Positions 36,876 to 45,599 of a stretch of 64,000 bases of DNA are shown one piece after another; position 1 is the stretch's first letter, and the number at the start of each line of letters is the position of its first letter. Below the pieces are notes generated by a model. That model worked only from the letters and a program-made list of their open reading frames with translations, was not told the origin of the DNA and made no database searches. Where the stretch lies: positions 22,476 to 86,475 of the forward strand of contig JACQPG010000024.1 of assembly GCA_016207665.1 (NCBI GenBank), given 5' to 3'. The stretch comes from Elusimicrobiota bacterium. Its GTDB lineage: Bacteria > Elusimicrobiota > Elusimicrobia > UBA1565 > UBA9628. Position numbers and translations under genes: made by a program.

Positions 36876-39800
36876 ATGAGCCCTTCCGGCAAGTTCTTGC
36901 GCGGCCTGCTTTGCGCCGCCCTGCTCATAGCCTCTCCGGGAAGCCTTCCTTACCAGGCCTTGGCGGCCTCCCGTCCCGAGGGCCGGCCCGTGTCGGCCGC
37001 GCAGCTGCGCCTGGCCATGCGGGCCGTGACGCGAGTCGGGAAAGGCCCCGCGGATTCATCTCGAGCGAGCCGGGCTCAGCGGCGCCTGGCGGGGCGGCTA
37101 TCCTCATTGGACCTGGACTCGGCCCAGGGCCGGGCGCTGGCGGAGAGATTCGCGCAACGCGTCGAGGGCCTGGGCCCCGAGGCCTCGGAATCGGAGCTGG
37201 CGCAAGCCCTGATCGCGGCCGCGGAGCAAAGCTCGGAGCCGCTGCAGCCCGGATTTGGCGGGTTCGAGGGCGTCGGGCGGCATATCGCCGCCGTGATCCG
37301 CTCCTGGCGTAAGGCGGTTCCGGCTGAAATCGAGGCCGCCAACTCCGCCGGCGTATCCGCGGCCCGCTCGCCGCAGGCCTTGGCCCGGCCCTCTTTTTCC
37401 CCTCGGGAGCCGGGCGTCATCGAGCCGGTGGCCGTGGAGCGGCATTCTCTCGGAACCCATGCCCAGCCGCGAGCTTTCTGGTCCGGGCGCTTGGGCCGGG
37501 CCGCGCTGTGGGGCGCGGCCTTGGCCTTGGCGGGCGCGGCGATCGCGCATCTGGGCTTGATCCCGGCCGCCGCGCTTTCCGCGGTGTTGATCGGCTCGGT
37601 GTTGTTGCACGAAGTCGAGCATCTTCGCGTCTTGCGCAAGCTGGGAGACCCTACCGCCGAGAAACACGGTCACGGCAGTCTCAATCCGTTGAAGCATATC
37701 GATCCTTGGAAAACCCTGGCCCTGCCGTTGCTGACGCTTCTCGGCAGCTTGCTGTGGCTGCCCGCGCCGGTGATCTTCGGCCAGGCCGCGCCCGTGCGCG
37801 TGGACTTCAACAAATTGCCCGATCCCAAGAGAGACGCCGCGCGCGTGGCTTGGGCCGGGCCGCGCACGAATCTATTGCTTTCGGCGGCGGCTTGGGCGGC
37901 GTACCTGGCCTTGCCGGGCCTGGGCCTTATCGCCGCGGGCGGAAGCGCCGCCTGGGTGTTGTGGCAAGCGGCCGCGATCAACGCCTCGCTGGCCTTGTTC
38001 AACCTGCTTCCACTGCCGAATCTGGATGGAGGCAAGATACTGGTGCGCTATCTGCCGCAGCGGGTCTATCGGCTTTGGACCAGCAATCCGGATCTGCCCG
38101 CTTCGTATCAAAGCACCTATCAAAGGCTCTATGAGGGCCCGGCTTATTTGTTGAGCAAGCTCGGCATCGCCAGCCAAGGCCGGGTCAATCGTCTGGCCTG
38201 GGGCGCCAGCGTCTTGAGCCTGGCGCTTTTTTCCGTGGGACTTTCCGCTTGGCTGGGCGCTCCCTTGGCGCTTTTCCTGCTGGTTTGCGCTTACGACTAT
38301 TATTGCATCCGGGAAAAGATACAGAACGAGGAGGCGGTCAAGGCCATCATCGGCATATTCCAGGGCTTTTCCCGGGCCATGGCCCAGGCCGCGGAGCGGG
38401 ACGAGGGCGTCGAATCCGAGATCAATTCAGAGGAAGTCGAGCATGTCTTGAAAAACGCCTTCGAGGACACCCTCGACAAGATCATGGACTCGGAGGGCTT
38501 CGAGGCCCTCGACGAGGCCGGACGATGGGAGCGTTTCGAGTCGGCCTATCGCGAGGCCGCGGTCGCGGCCCTGCGCGCCCACGGCATGAGCGAGGACGGC
38601 CCCGAGGCCATCCGGCGCTTCCTCGATCGTGCCGATCTCAAGTCCTATTTCCAGGCCCTGAGGGACTGGATGACGCGCTACGAGGCCTGGGAGAAGTGGC
38701 GCAGTCCCAAACGCAGGCAACGCCGGCGCGATGCCGAGGGCAAGTCCTCCCAGGCCCAAGGAGGAGCGGCCACCGCGATGGGCTTGGCGGTTTTGGGGGC
38801 TTTCGGCGTGGGCTTGGCGGGCATCGATCTCGGCGCCGTGGCCCTGCTTCCCGGAACGGTCGAGCCAAACGCGCCCGCCGCGCGCCCGAGCTTCGTCCAG
38901 GCGCTCAACGACGCGAATCTGAAGTTCGACGACAAGCAGAAGGCGTTCCTGACCCTTCACCTGACTGAGCTGAAGCTCAAGAAGGTGGCGCCCGTGATCG
39001 GCCGGGTCGAGGAGATCAAGCGTCTGATCAAGAGCGCGCGGGGCCCGCGCGGGGTGATCAACAACGTGGTGGCCTGGGGCAAGACCGGCGTGGGGAAGAC
39101 GGCGCTCTTCGAGGGCCTGGCCCAGGCGCAGGCCTTTTCGGAGACACAGCCCGAGGGAGGCACGTTCAAGCTCGCGAGCTTGGAGGGCCGCTATCTGCTC
39201 GAGCTCGATCTCTCGCGCTTGATGTTGGCCGATGACCCGGCGATGGCGCTGGCCATGATATTCCAGTATCTCGCCCGTTTCAATGATCCGGACCCCAGGA
39301 ACGGCAGCAAGGTGATATTGATCATCGACGAGATCCATAAGCTCTTCAAGCACCCCCGCGGCGAGCTCATGGCCGAGCTGCTCAAGAGGCATTTGAGGGA
39401 GGGAGACCTCGCGGTCTTCGCCGCCACCACCGAGGCCGAATACAGGAAATACATCGAGCCTGACGAGGCCTTCAGCCGGAGGCTGGTGCCGCTCGAGCTC
39501 AAGCCGGCCACCCCGGAGGAGACCCTGCTTTATCTGGAGGGAGGCCAGGAATACTATGAGCGGCTATTCGGCGTGACCATCGCGCCCGAGGCTCTTAGGG
39601 CTTTGGCGGAACTATCGCGCTTCGATCGCAGCGTGGAGCTGCCGGAGCGGGCCTTCAAATATCTGCGCCTGGCCTCCTCCGAGGCTAATTTTGACAGCCG
39701 GCGGGACCGCTACTCGCTCGATATTCGGGACTTGATCGGGCGGCTGCGCTATGCGATGCAGCGGCTCTCGGAGCAGCTTTCAGGATCGGAACTGGTCACG

Positions 39801-42800
39801 GACAAGCTGAAGAAGGACGAGCCAGGGGCGATCTCCCTTTATAACCTCGCCATAGACCTCAGCCAGGAACTGATCGACCTTTATCGCAAGCGCGACGGGG
39901 TGCCGACGGAGGGAACTCCGGTGGTGGATTCCGAGATGGTGAAGGAGGAGATATCCCGGGAAACCGGCATCAAATCAGGGCTTCTGGTCTCGGGCGAGGA
40001 GGATCTGGAGCGCTATCTCAAGATGGAGGAGATCGTCGGCCGAAGGGTGATAGGACAGGAGGAGCCCATCCATATCATCGCCGAGGCCGTGCGCCAGAAC
40101 AAGGCCGGGCTTTCGGATCCGAATCGACCCATGGGAGTGTTCTATCTCACCGGCCCCACGGGCTCGGGAAAGACCTTGCTCGCCAAGACCCTCGCCTGGT
40201 TCTTGTTCGGCGATCCCGAGGCCATGGTGCGCGTCGACATGTCCGAGTACCAGGAGGGCCACTCCGTGTCGCGCGGCATAGGAGCTCCTCCCGGCTATGT
40301 CGGCCATGAGCAAGGCGGACAGTGGACGGAGAAGGTGAGGCGGCGGCCCTACAGCGTGGTCTTGTTCGACGAGATCGAGAAGGCGCACCCCAATGTCTGG
40401 TTGTTGCTGCTTCCCCTGCTGGCGGACGGCCGCATGACCGACGGCCAAGGGCGAACCGTGGATTTCAAGAATACGCTGATTCTTATGACCTCCAATCTGG
40501 GCATGCAGGCGGTGAATGTCGAGCCCTATGTCAAGGCTTATCAGGCGATGCGGACGGATATCCAGGCGGCCGAGGCCGCGGGGGATGCCCATGCCCTGCA
40601 GGCGGCGCGGTCGCGCCTCGAGCAATTGATCGCCAATTTGTCGGCCGATACGAAGAAGACGACCATGGAGGTCACCGGCAAGTATTTCAAGGAGGTCTAT
40701 CCTCCCGAGTTCCAGGGGCGGCTGCATGCCCCTCCCATCGTGTTCAACCGCATCACGCCGGCCATGGCCCGGGAGATCGTGGAGCTGAACCTCAAGCAGC
40801 TCCGCGAGGTGCTGGCTTTCGCCGGCCACGAATTCGATTGGGATCCAGGTCTTGTGGCTCATATCGTCGACGAGGGCTATTCGATCGAATTGGGAGCCCG
40901 GCCCTTGCAGAACGCCATCGATCGGCTCGTGACCCGGCCGATAGCCAAGGAGATACTCAAGGCAGCGGTCGCCAGCGGCAATAAGATACGGCCCAGCGAG
41001 ATCAAGGTCGGCTTCGAGCAGGGCCGGGTGGGTTTCGAGATCAAGGCCCTCAAGCCCCGGCCTTTGGCCAAGAAGAAGTCCCGGGAAGCCGCGGCTCGCG
41101 AGCTGTTCATGCGCGTGCTGCGCCATTCCTTGGCCGCGGCGGTGCAGCCGATCGCGGCGCCGGGGCTTTCGGAGATAGATGCCTGGGCTCGGGCGGCCCT
41201 AGGTCAGGACCCGGTCCGCGCTCAGGAGCCGGGCTCGGGAGCTCCGGCGGCGGAGCCGCCTGGCGACGGCGCGCTTTTCAGCGCCAAGCCCGGCGGCATG
41301 AGGGCCATGGGAGATTCCCAGATAACCGTTCTCGCCTCTCATAACAGGCCGCAGGGCAAGGACGAGGGGCTGCGGCGCCTGCGCGAGGAGCTTTCAGCCG
41401 CCCTGGAGCGGGAGGGATATCCGGAGTCCGTTCGGGAGCTGATACTGCGCACGGTGGAGCATCCGGACGATCCCTATGTGGGCTGGCTCAAGCTCATGGT
41501 GGAGCGCGCCAAGGAAAGGCAAACGGGAGAGAGTCCCATTAAGATCAGCTACGAGGTGGACGGGGATTCGGTACGCCTGCTGGTGCATCGCGAAGGGGAA
41601 CTCGATGCTCGGGAGACGGCCGTGTTCGAGACCCATTTCAGAGGCCCCCCGCCCGAGAGCCCGTCCGTCTCGCGCGAAAGGGCCGAGGCCGCCAATGTGG
41701 CGGGCGAGGACGGGCGCAGGCATTATTTCGATCTCTATCGCGCTCTTAACCGGATGGGAGCGAATTGGGGCTATTTCTCCGGGATATTGGCCCGGGGCGA
41801 GAGCGGAGTGGATTATTGGATCGAGATACCCAAGGTCCCGCCGCAACCGGCCGCCGCACCCGCTGGCGAGGCTGCGGCGCGGGGGCAGCCTGATACGGGC
41901 AAGATCAAGGAGCACGCTCGGGAACGCGACATCGGCGCCTATGGTTTCGATCCGGCCTGGGCCGGCATCGTTTTGACTTTGGGCCGGCGCGAGTACCGGG
42001 GTTGGGACGGATACCTTTCCGAGCTCAAGAGCCGCTTCCATCTGCGCGAGACGCTTTCCATCCATGGAGGTCATGACACGAAATTCGGCTTGGTCCTCGA
42101 ACGGCGGCCTTCAGGCGATGAGGCTCTTGAGGAGGAGCTGGCGCGGCTGGCGATAGAGCTTTCCAGGGAGGAGGCGGCCGTGTCGATTGCCGTCGACAGG
42201 CGAGTGGCCAAGAGGATCGCGGCGCCCCAGCCCCCCGCTTTGTTGGCGAAGGTGGATCTGTTGCCGGACGAGCTGCGGCCGGCGGCCGAGGCTCGGCGCA
42301 CGATCTTGATCGAGCTGGCGCATCAGGGTTTCCCGACGCAATATTTCCGCGACAATCTTTTCGTCAGCATAAACCGCGGCGTGGGCCTGATGCTGGTGCG
42401 TGATTCCAGGACTGGGTCCCGGTTGGAGGCAGAGTTCAGGGCGGATGACCCGGAGGCCGCCGCCCGTGCCGTGATCGCGTTGGCCGATTATGGCGCCCTC
42501 GATGCGATCCGGGTGCATCCGGAAGTGAAACGGAGGATAGCCGAGCTGCTGAGAGACCCGTCCGCCCCGGCTCGCGAAAGGCCCGATCGTTCGCCCCGGG
42601 AGCAGTTGAAAGCCATGGCCCTGGCCATTTTAAGGCAGGGAAATCAGCGCAGCCCGTCCGTGTTGATCGCGGCGGGGGATCTCTTCGCGTCGCTGGCCTC
42701 TTCCGATGACCTGAACTTGGCCTTGGATTGGATCGGACATAACGACTCCCGCCTCCAGCATTTCCTCATCGGCGCCGGCGCGGCCGTCGTGGCCGCGCTG

Positions 42801-43742
42801 GGCCAGGGGGAAGACAAGCTGGAGGTCCTCAGCCAGGCCATGGAGTCGCTGTCGCGGCGCGGAGGCGATGAGTTCAAGCCGATTAAGTCGAGGCTGGCCG
42901 ACGCCTACGCGGAGATCGCGGCGCGAAGCCTGGATCCGGGCGAGATAAGGCGGCGCTTCGAAGAGGAATCGGGCAAGAGAGCCGTGGAGGGCCGCAACGA
43001 GCCCTTGATCTCGGCGCTTTATACGGCCCTAGCTCGACGCGCCGGTGCCGAGGCTCAACCGGTTCTCCTGGAGAATTGGGAGCAGCCGCGAGGGCGAGAG
43101 CTATACCAATATCTCAAGAGGGCCGAGCCCGCGCTGTTGCGGGAGATCTACGAGGATTGGAAAAGGATCAGGGCTCGGCCCGATGGAGCCGCGCGACAGC
43201 TCGTTCTTTACGCCATCGCCGACCATGGCGACCGCGACGATCTCGAGGCTCTCAAGGGCATCGCCGAAAGCGGTTGGGAGGGAGCCCTGGAGCACCAGGG
43301 CAAGCTCATGGCGGCCGAGGCTTACGCCGCCATGGTCAAGCGACTTGGGGCTTTCGCGTCGGTCAGGAACGAGAGCAGGACCTGGATTTCCGGCGGTTTG
43401 GGCGATTCGATCAACTTCAGCCGCATGGTGAGCGCGGTCGAGGTGATCGGGGAGGCGGGCTCGGCCAGGGATATGCCTCTGCTCGAGCGCCTGATGGAGC
43501 TCAACCCGGCCCAGGTCAATGCCGCGCATGAGATGACGCAACAGTTGGCCGCGCGAGCTTGGGCGCGAAGGGCGATCGCCCTCGGGCTGATGGGAGGTTT
43601 GATGAGCGCCGAGCCCGGGCCGGATCACGTCGATCAGCCGTCCAGGATCGCGAAGATGCTGACTGACACCAACCCCATAGTCAATACGGCCGCTCTAGAG
43701 GCCTTGAGGCTTCATTTCCAGGCCAGGCCCGGAGGCTCATGA
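36876..43742 (+). CDS. Giant fusion: M50 site-2-protease-like membrane domain, two-AAA Clp/Hsp100 ATPase, and long uncharacterised C-terminus
   Basis: HEVEH (37608-37622), GPRTN (37857-37871), NLLPLPNLDGGKIL (38019-38033); AAA1 GKTGVGKT (39078-39101) and ILIIDEIHKLF; AAA2 GPTGSGKT (40152-40175), GAPPGYVGHEQGGQWTEKVRRRPYSVVLFDEIEKAHP, GARPLQNAIDRLV. Confidence 0.9.
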   Translation: MSPSGKFLRGLLCAALLIASPGSLPYQALAASRPEGRPVSAAQLRLAMRAVTRVGKGPADSSRASRAQRRLAGRLSSLDLDSAQGRALAERFAQRVEGLGPEASESELAQALIAAAEQSSEPLQPGFGGFEGVGRHIAAVIRSWRKAVPAEIEAANSAGVSAARSPQALARPSFSPREPGVIEPVAVERHSLGTHAQPRAFWSGRLGRAALWGAALALAGAAIAHLGLIPAAALSAVLIGSVLLHEVEHLRVLRKLGDPTAEKHGHGSLNPLKHIDPWKTLALPLLTLLGSLLWLPAPVIFGQAAPVRVDFNKLPDPKRDAARVAWAGPRTNLLLSAAAWAAYLALPGLGLIAAGGSAAWVLWQAAAINASLALFNLLPLPNLDGGKILVRYLPQRVYRLWTSNPDLPASYQSTYQRLYEGPAYLLSKLGIASQGRVNRLAWGASVLSLALFSVGLSAWLGAPLALFLLVCAYDYYCIREKIQNEEAVKAIIGIFQGFSRAMAQAAERDEGVESEINSEEVEHVLKNAFEDTLDKIMDSEGFEALDEAGRWERFESAYREAAVAALRAHGMSEDGPEAIRRFLDRADLKSYFQALRDWMTRYEAWEKWRSPKRRQRRRDAEGKSSQAQGGAATAMGLAVLGAFGVGLAGIDLGAVALLPGTVEPNAPAARPSFVQALNDANLKFDDKQKAFLTLHLTELKLKKVAPVIGRVEEIKRLIKSARGPRGVINNVVAWGKTGVGKTALFEGLAQAQAFSETQPEGGTFKLASLEGRYLLELDLSRLMLADDPAMALAMIFQYLARFNDPDPRNGSKVILIIDEIHKLFKHPRGELMAELLKRHLREGDLAVFAATTEAEYRKYIEPDEAFSRRLVPLELKPATPEETLLYLEGGQEYYERLFGVTIAPEALRALAELSRFDRSVELPERAFKYLRLASSEANFDSRRDRYSLDIRDLIGRLRYAMQRLSEQLSGSELVTDKLKKDEPGAISLYNLAIDLSQELIDLYRKRDGVPTEGTPVVDSEMVKEEISRETGIKSGLLVSGEEDLERYLKMEEIVGRRVIGQEEPIHIIAEAVRQNKAGLSDPNRPMGVFYLTGPTGSGKTLLAKTLAWFLFGDPEAMVRVDMSEYQEGHSVSRGIGAPPGYVGHEQGGQWTEKVRRRPYSVVLFDEIEKAHPNVWLLLLPLLADGRMTDGQGRTVDFKNTLILMTSNLGMQAVNVEPYVKAYQAMRTDIQAAEAAGDAHALQAARSRLEQLIANLSADTKKTTMEVTGKYFKEVYPPEFQGRLHAPPIVFNRITPAMAREIVELNLKQLREVLAFAGHEFDWDPGLVAHIVDEGYSIELGARPLQNAIDRLVTRPIAKEILKAAVASGNKIRPSEIKVGFEQGRVGFEIKALKPRPLAKKKSREAAARELFMRVLRHSLAAAVQPIAAPGLSEIDAWARAALGQDPVRAQEPGSGAPAAEPPGDGALFSAKPGGMRAMGDSQITVLASHNRPQGKDEGLRRLREELSAALEREGYPESVRELILRTVEHPDDPYVGWLKLMVERAKERQTGESPIKISYEVDGDSVRLLVHREGELDARETAVFETHFRGPPPESPSVSRERAEAANVAGEDGRRHYFDLYRALNRMGANWGYFSGILARGESGVDYWIEIPKVPPQPAAAPAGEAAARGQPDTGKIKEHARERDIGAYGFDPAWAGIVLTLGRREYRGWDGYLSELKSRFHLRETLSIHGGHDTKFGLVLERRPSGDEALEEELARLAIELSREEAAVSIAVDRRVAKRIAAPQPPALLAKVDLLPDELRPAAEARRTILIELAHQGFPTQYFRDNLFVSINRGVGLMLVRDSRTGSRLEAEFRADDPEAAARAVIALADYGALDAIRVHPEVKRRIAELLRDPSAPARERPDRSPREQLKAMALAILRQGNQRSPSVLIAAGDLFASLASSDDLNLALDWIGHNDSRLQHFLIGAGAAVVAALGQGEDKLEVLSQAMESLSRRGGDEFKPIKSRLADAYAEIAARSLDPGEIRRRFEEESGKRAVEGRNEPLISALYTALARRAGAEAQPVLLENWEQPRGRELYQYLKRAEPALLREIYEDWKRIRARPDGAARQLVLYAIADHGDRDDLEALKGIAESGWEGALEHQGKLMAAEAYAAMVKRLGAFASVRNESRTWISGGLGDSINFSRMVSAVEVIGEAGSARDMPLLERLMELNPAQVNAAHEMTQQLAARAWARRAIALGLMGGLMSAEPGPDHVDQPSRIAKMLTDTNPIVNTAALEALRLHFQARPGGS

Positions 43743-44179
43743 AGAAAGGCATCATCGTTTCGGCGTTGGCCGTCTGCGCGGCGGCGCCGGGCTTCTCCTG
43801 CCCTGATCTGGCGGGCCGCTGGAGGCATGAAGGACAGGATAGGGACGAGATCTCCATCCAGCAGCCCTCCTGCCGGCGCCTCGTCATAGGCTCGGACTGG
43901 CTCTCGCGCATGTATACCGGGGTCGAGTTAGCCGTGGAAGAGCCGGGTGCCGGGGAGGATTACCGGACGCTTCCGCCCGGCTGGAGAGAGAACCTGGAAG
44001 GCCAGAAGAGGGAATGCGAGCGCGCTCGCCGGGCCTTCTGGCGCGGCGAGCGGCTGATCGTGCGCAATTGCTTTTGCAATGAGTGCGGCGACGTATCGCT
44101 TTGGAGAGAGGGAGATCGGCTCGCCGTCGAGTTGAGTTTCGCGGGCGGTTCTCCCAGCTATTATCGCCTGTCACCCTGA
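43739..44179 (+). CDS. Small Cys-containing predicted exported protein
   Basis: MKKGIIVSALAVCAAAPGFSCPDLAGRW signal-like N-terminus; start overlaps the upstream stop (ATGA). Confidence 0.6.
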   Translation: MKKGIIVSALAVCAAAPGFSCPDLAGRWRHEGQDRDEISIQQPSCRRLVIGSDWLSRMYTGVELAVEEPGAGEDYRTLPPGWRENLEGQKRECERARRAFWRGERLIVRNCFCNECGDVSLWREGDRLAVELSFAGGSPSYYRLSP

Positions 44180-44215
44180 GCCGGCCTGGGCGCGGCCGTT
44201 TCCCGGGGCCTAGGC

Positions 44216-45535
44216 TCAATAACGGTAATTCTCGGCCTTGAACGGCCCCTCGGGAGATATCCCCAGATAATCGGCCTGGGCCTTGCTGAGCTTGGTGAGC
44301 TTGGCGCCCAACTTGCCCAGGTGGAGCTTGGCGACTTTCTCGTCCAGGGCCTTGGGCAGGGTGTAGACTTGTTTATTGTACTTGCCCGTGTCCCGGTTGC
44401 CCCAGAGCTCGATCTGCGCCATGACCTGGTTGGTGAAGGAAGCGCTCATGACGAAGGAGGGATGCCCCTCGGCGCAGCCCAGGTTGACCAAGCGGCCCTC
44501 GGCCAGCACCGTGATCACCTTGCCGTTGGGCCAGAGGTATTGGTCGACCTGGGGCTTGACGTTGACCTTCTTGAGCTTGCGGTCGTTCTCGAGCGAGGCG
44601 ATGTCGATCTCGAGGTCAAAATGGCCGATATTGCAGACGATGGCCTGATTCTTCATCGCGTCCATATGGGCGCGGGTGACCACGTCGCGGCAGCCGGTGG
44701 CGGTGACGAAGATGTCGGCGCTGGAGGCCACGTCGTCGAGGGTGACCACTTGATAGCCTTCCATGGCGGCTTGGAGGGCGTTGATCGGGTCGATCTCGGT
44801 GACCAGCACGCGCGCTCCCATGCCCTTGAGGGCCTGGGCGCAGCCCTTGCCCACGTCGCCATAGCCGCAGACCACCGCGGTCTTTCCCGCGATCATCACG
44901 CCGGTGGCGCGCTTGATGCCGTCGATGAGCGACTCGCGACAGCCGTAGAGATTGTCGAACTTGGACTTGGTGCAGGAGTCGTTGACGTTGATCGCCGGGA
45001 CCTTGAGCGTGCCGTTCTGCTGGCGCTGATACAGGCGATGCACGCCCGTGGTGGTCTCCTCGGACAGGCCCACGATCTCCGGCAGCAGCTCGGTATGCTT
45101 GTCATGGACCATGTTGGTCAGGTCGCCGCCGTCATCCAAGATCATATTGAGGCCCTTGCCGTCCGGCCAGCGCAGGGTCTGCTCGATGCACCAGTCGTAC
45201 TCCTCGAGGCTCTCGCCCTTCCAGGCGAACACGGGGATGCCGGCCGCGGCGATGGCGGAGGCGGCGTGGTCTTGGGTCGAGAAGATGTTGCAGGAGCTCC
45301 AGCGCACTTGCGCGCCCAGCTCGACCAGGGTCTCGATGAGCACCGCGGTCTCGATGGTCATGTGCAGGCAGCCCGCGATGCGCGCTCCGGACAAGGGCTT
45401 TCTTCCCTTGTATTCCTGGCGCAGGGCCATGAGCCCCGGCATCTCGGATTCCGCGATGGTGATTTCCTTGCGGCCCCATTCGGCGAGGCTGAGATCCTTA
45501 ACCTTGTAATCCGGCGCGGCGACTGTCGTGCTCAT
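44216..45535 (-). CDS. ahcY: Adenosylhomocysteinase
   Basis: [25 protein letters not shown]...[16 protein letters not shown]...[31 protein letters not shown]...[18 protein letters not shown] extends to 45562. Confidence 0.95.
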   Translation of the reverse strand: MSTTVAAPDYKVKDLSLAEWGRKEITIAESEMPGLMALRQEYKGRKPLSGARIAGCLHMTIETAVLIETLVELGAQVRWSSCNIFSTQDHAASAIAAAGIPVFAWKGESLEEYDWCIEQTLRWPDGKGLNMILDDGGDLTNMVHDKHTELLPEIVGLSEETTTGVHRLYQRQQNGTLKVPAINVNDSCTKSKFDNLYGCRESLIDGIKRATGVMIAGKTAVVCGYGDVGKGCAQALKGMGARVLVTEIDPINALQAAMEGYQVVTLDDVASSADIFVTATGCRDVVTRAHMDAMKNQAIVCNIGHFDLEIDIASLENDRKLKKVNVKPQVDQYLWPNGKVITVLAEGRLVNLGCAEGHPSFVMSASFTNQVMAQIELWGNRDTGKYNKQVYTLPKALDEKVAKLHLGKLGAKLTKLSKAQADYLGISPEGPFKAENYRY

Positions 45536-45577
45536 TTTTTGGCTCCCTTTATGCTTCGTCATTCAAAAACCACAGGG

Positions 45578-45583
45578 ATTATA
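45578..45583 (-). promoter_or_regulatory. Candidate extended -10 promoter element (TGGTATAAT) for ahcY
   Basis: Minus strand ATTGGTATAATCCC about 43 nt upstream of the likely ahcY ATG; no clear -35. Confidence 0.4.
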
Positions 45584-45599
45584 CCAATAATGGTTTAGT

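Noticed and set aside
38427-39392. 321-aa minus-strand ORF opposite the M50-Clp gene
   Set aside because: Shadow ORF of a GC-rich coding region; no domain.
39975-41126. 383-aa minus-strand ORF opposite the Clp module
   Set aside because: Shadow ORF; plus strand carries unambiguous AAA motifs.
44321-45598. 425-aa plus-strand ORF opposite ahcY
   Set aside because: Antisense shadow of a highly conserved enzyme.
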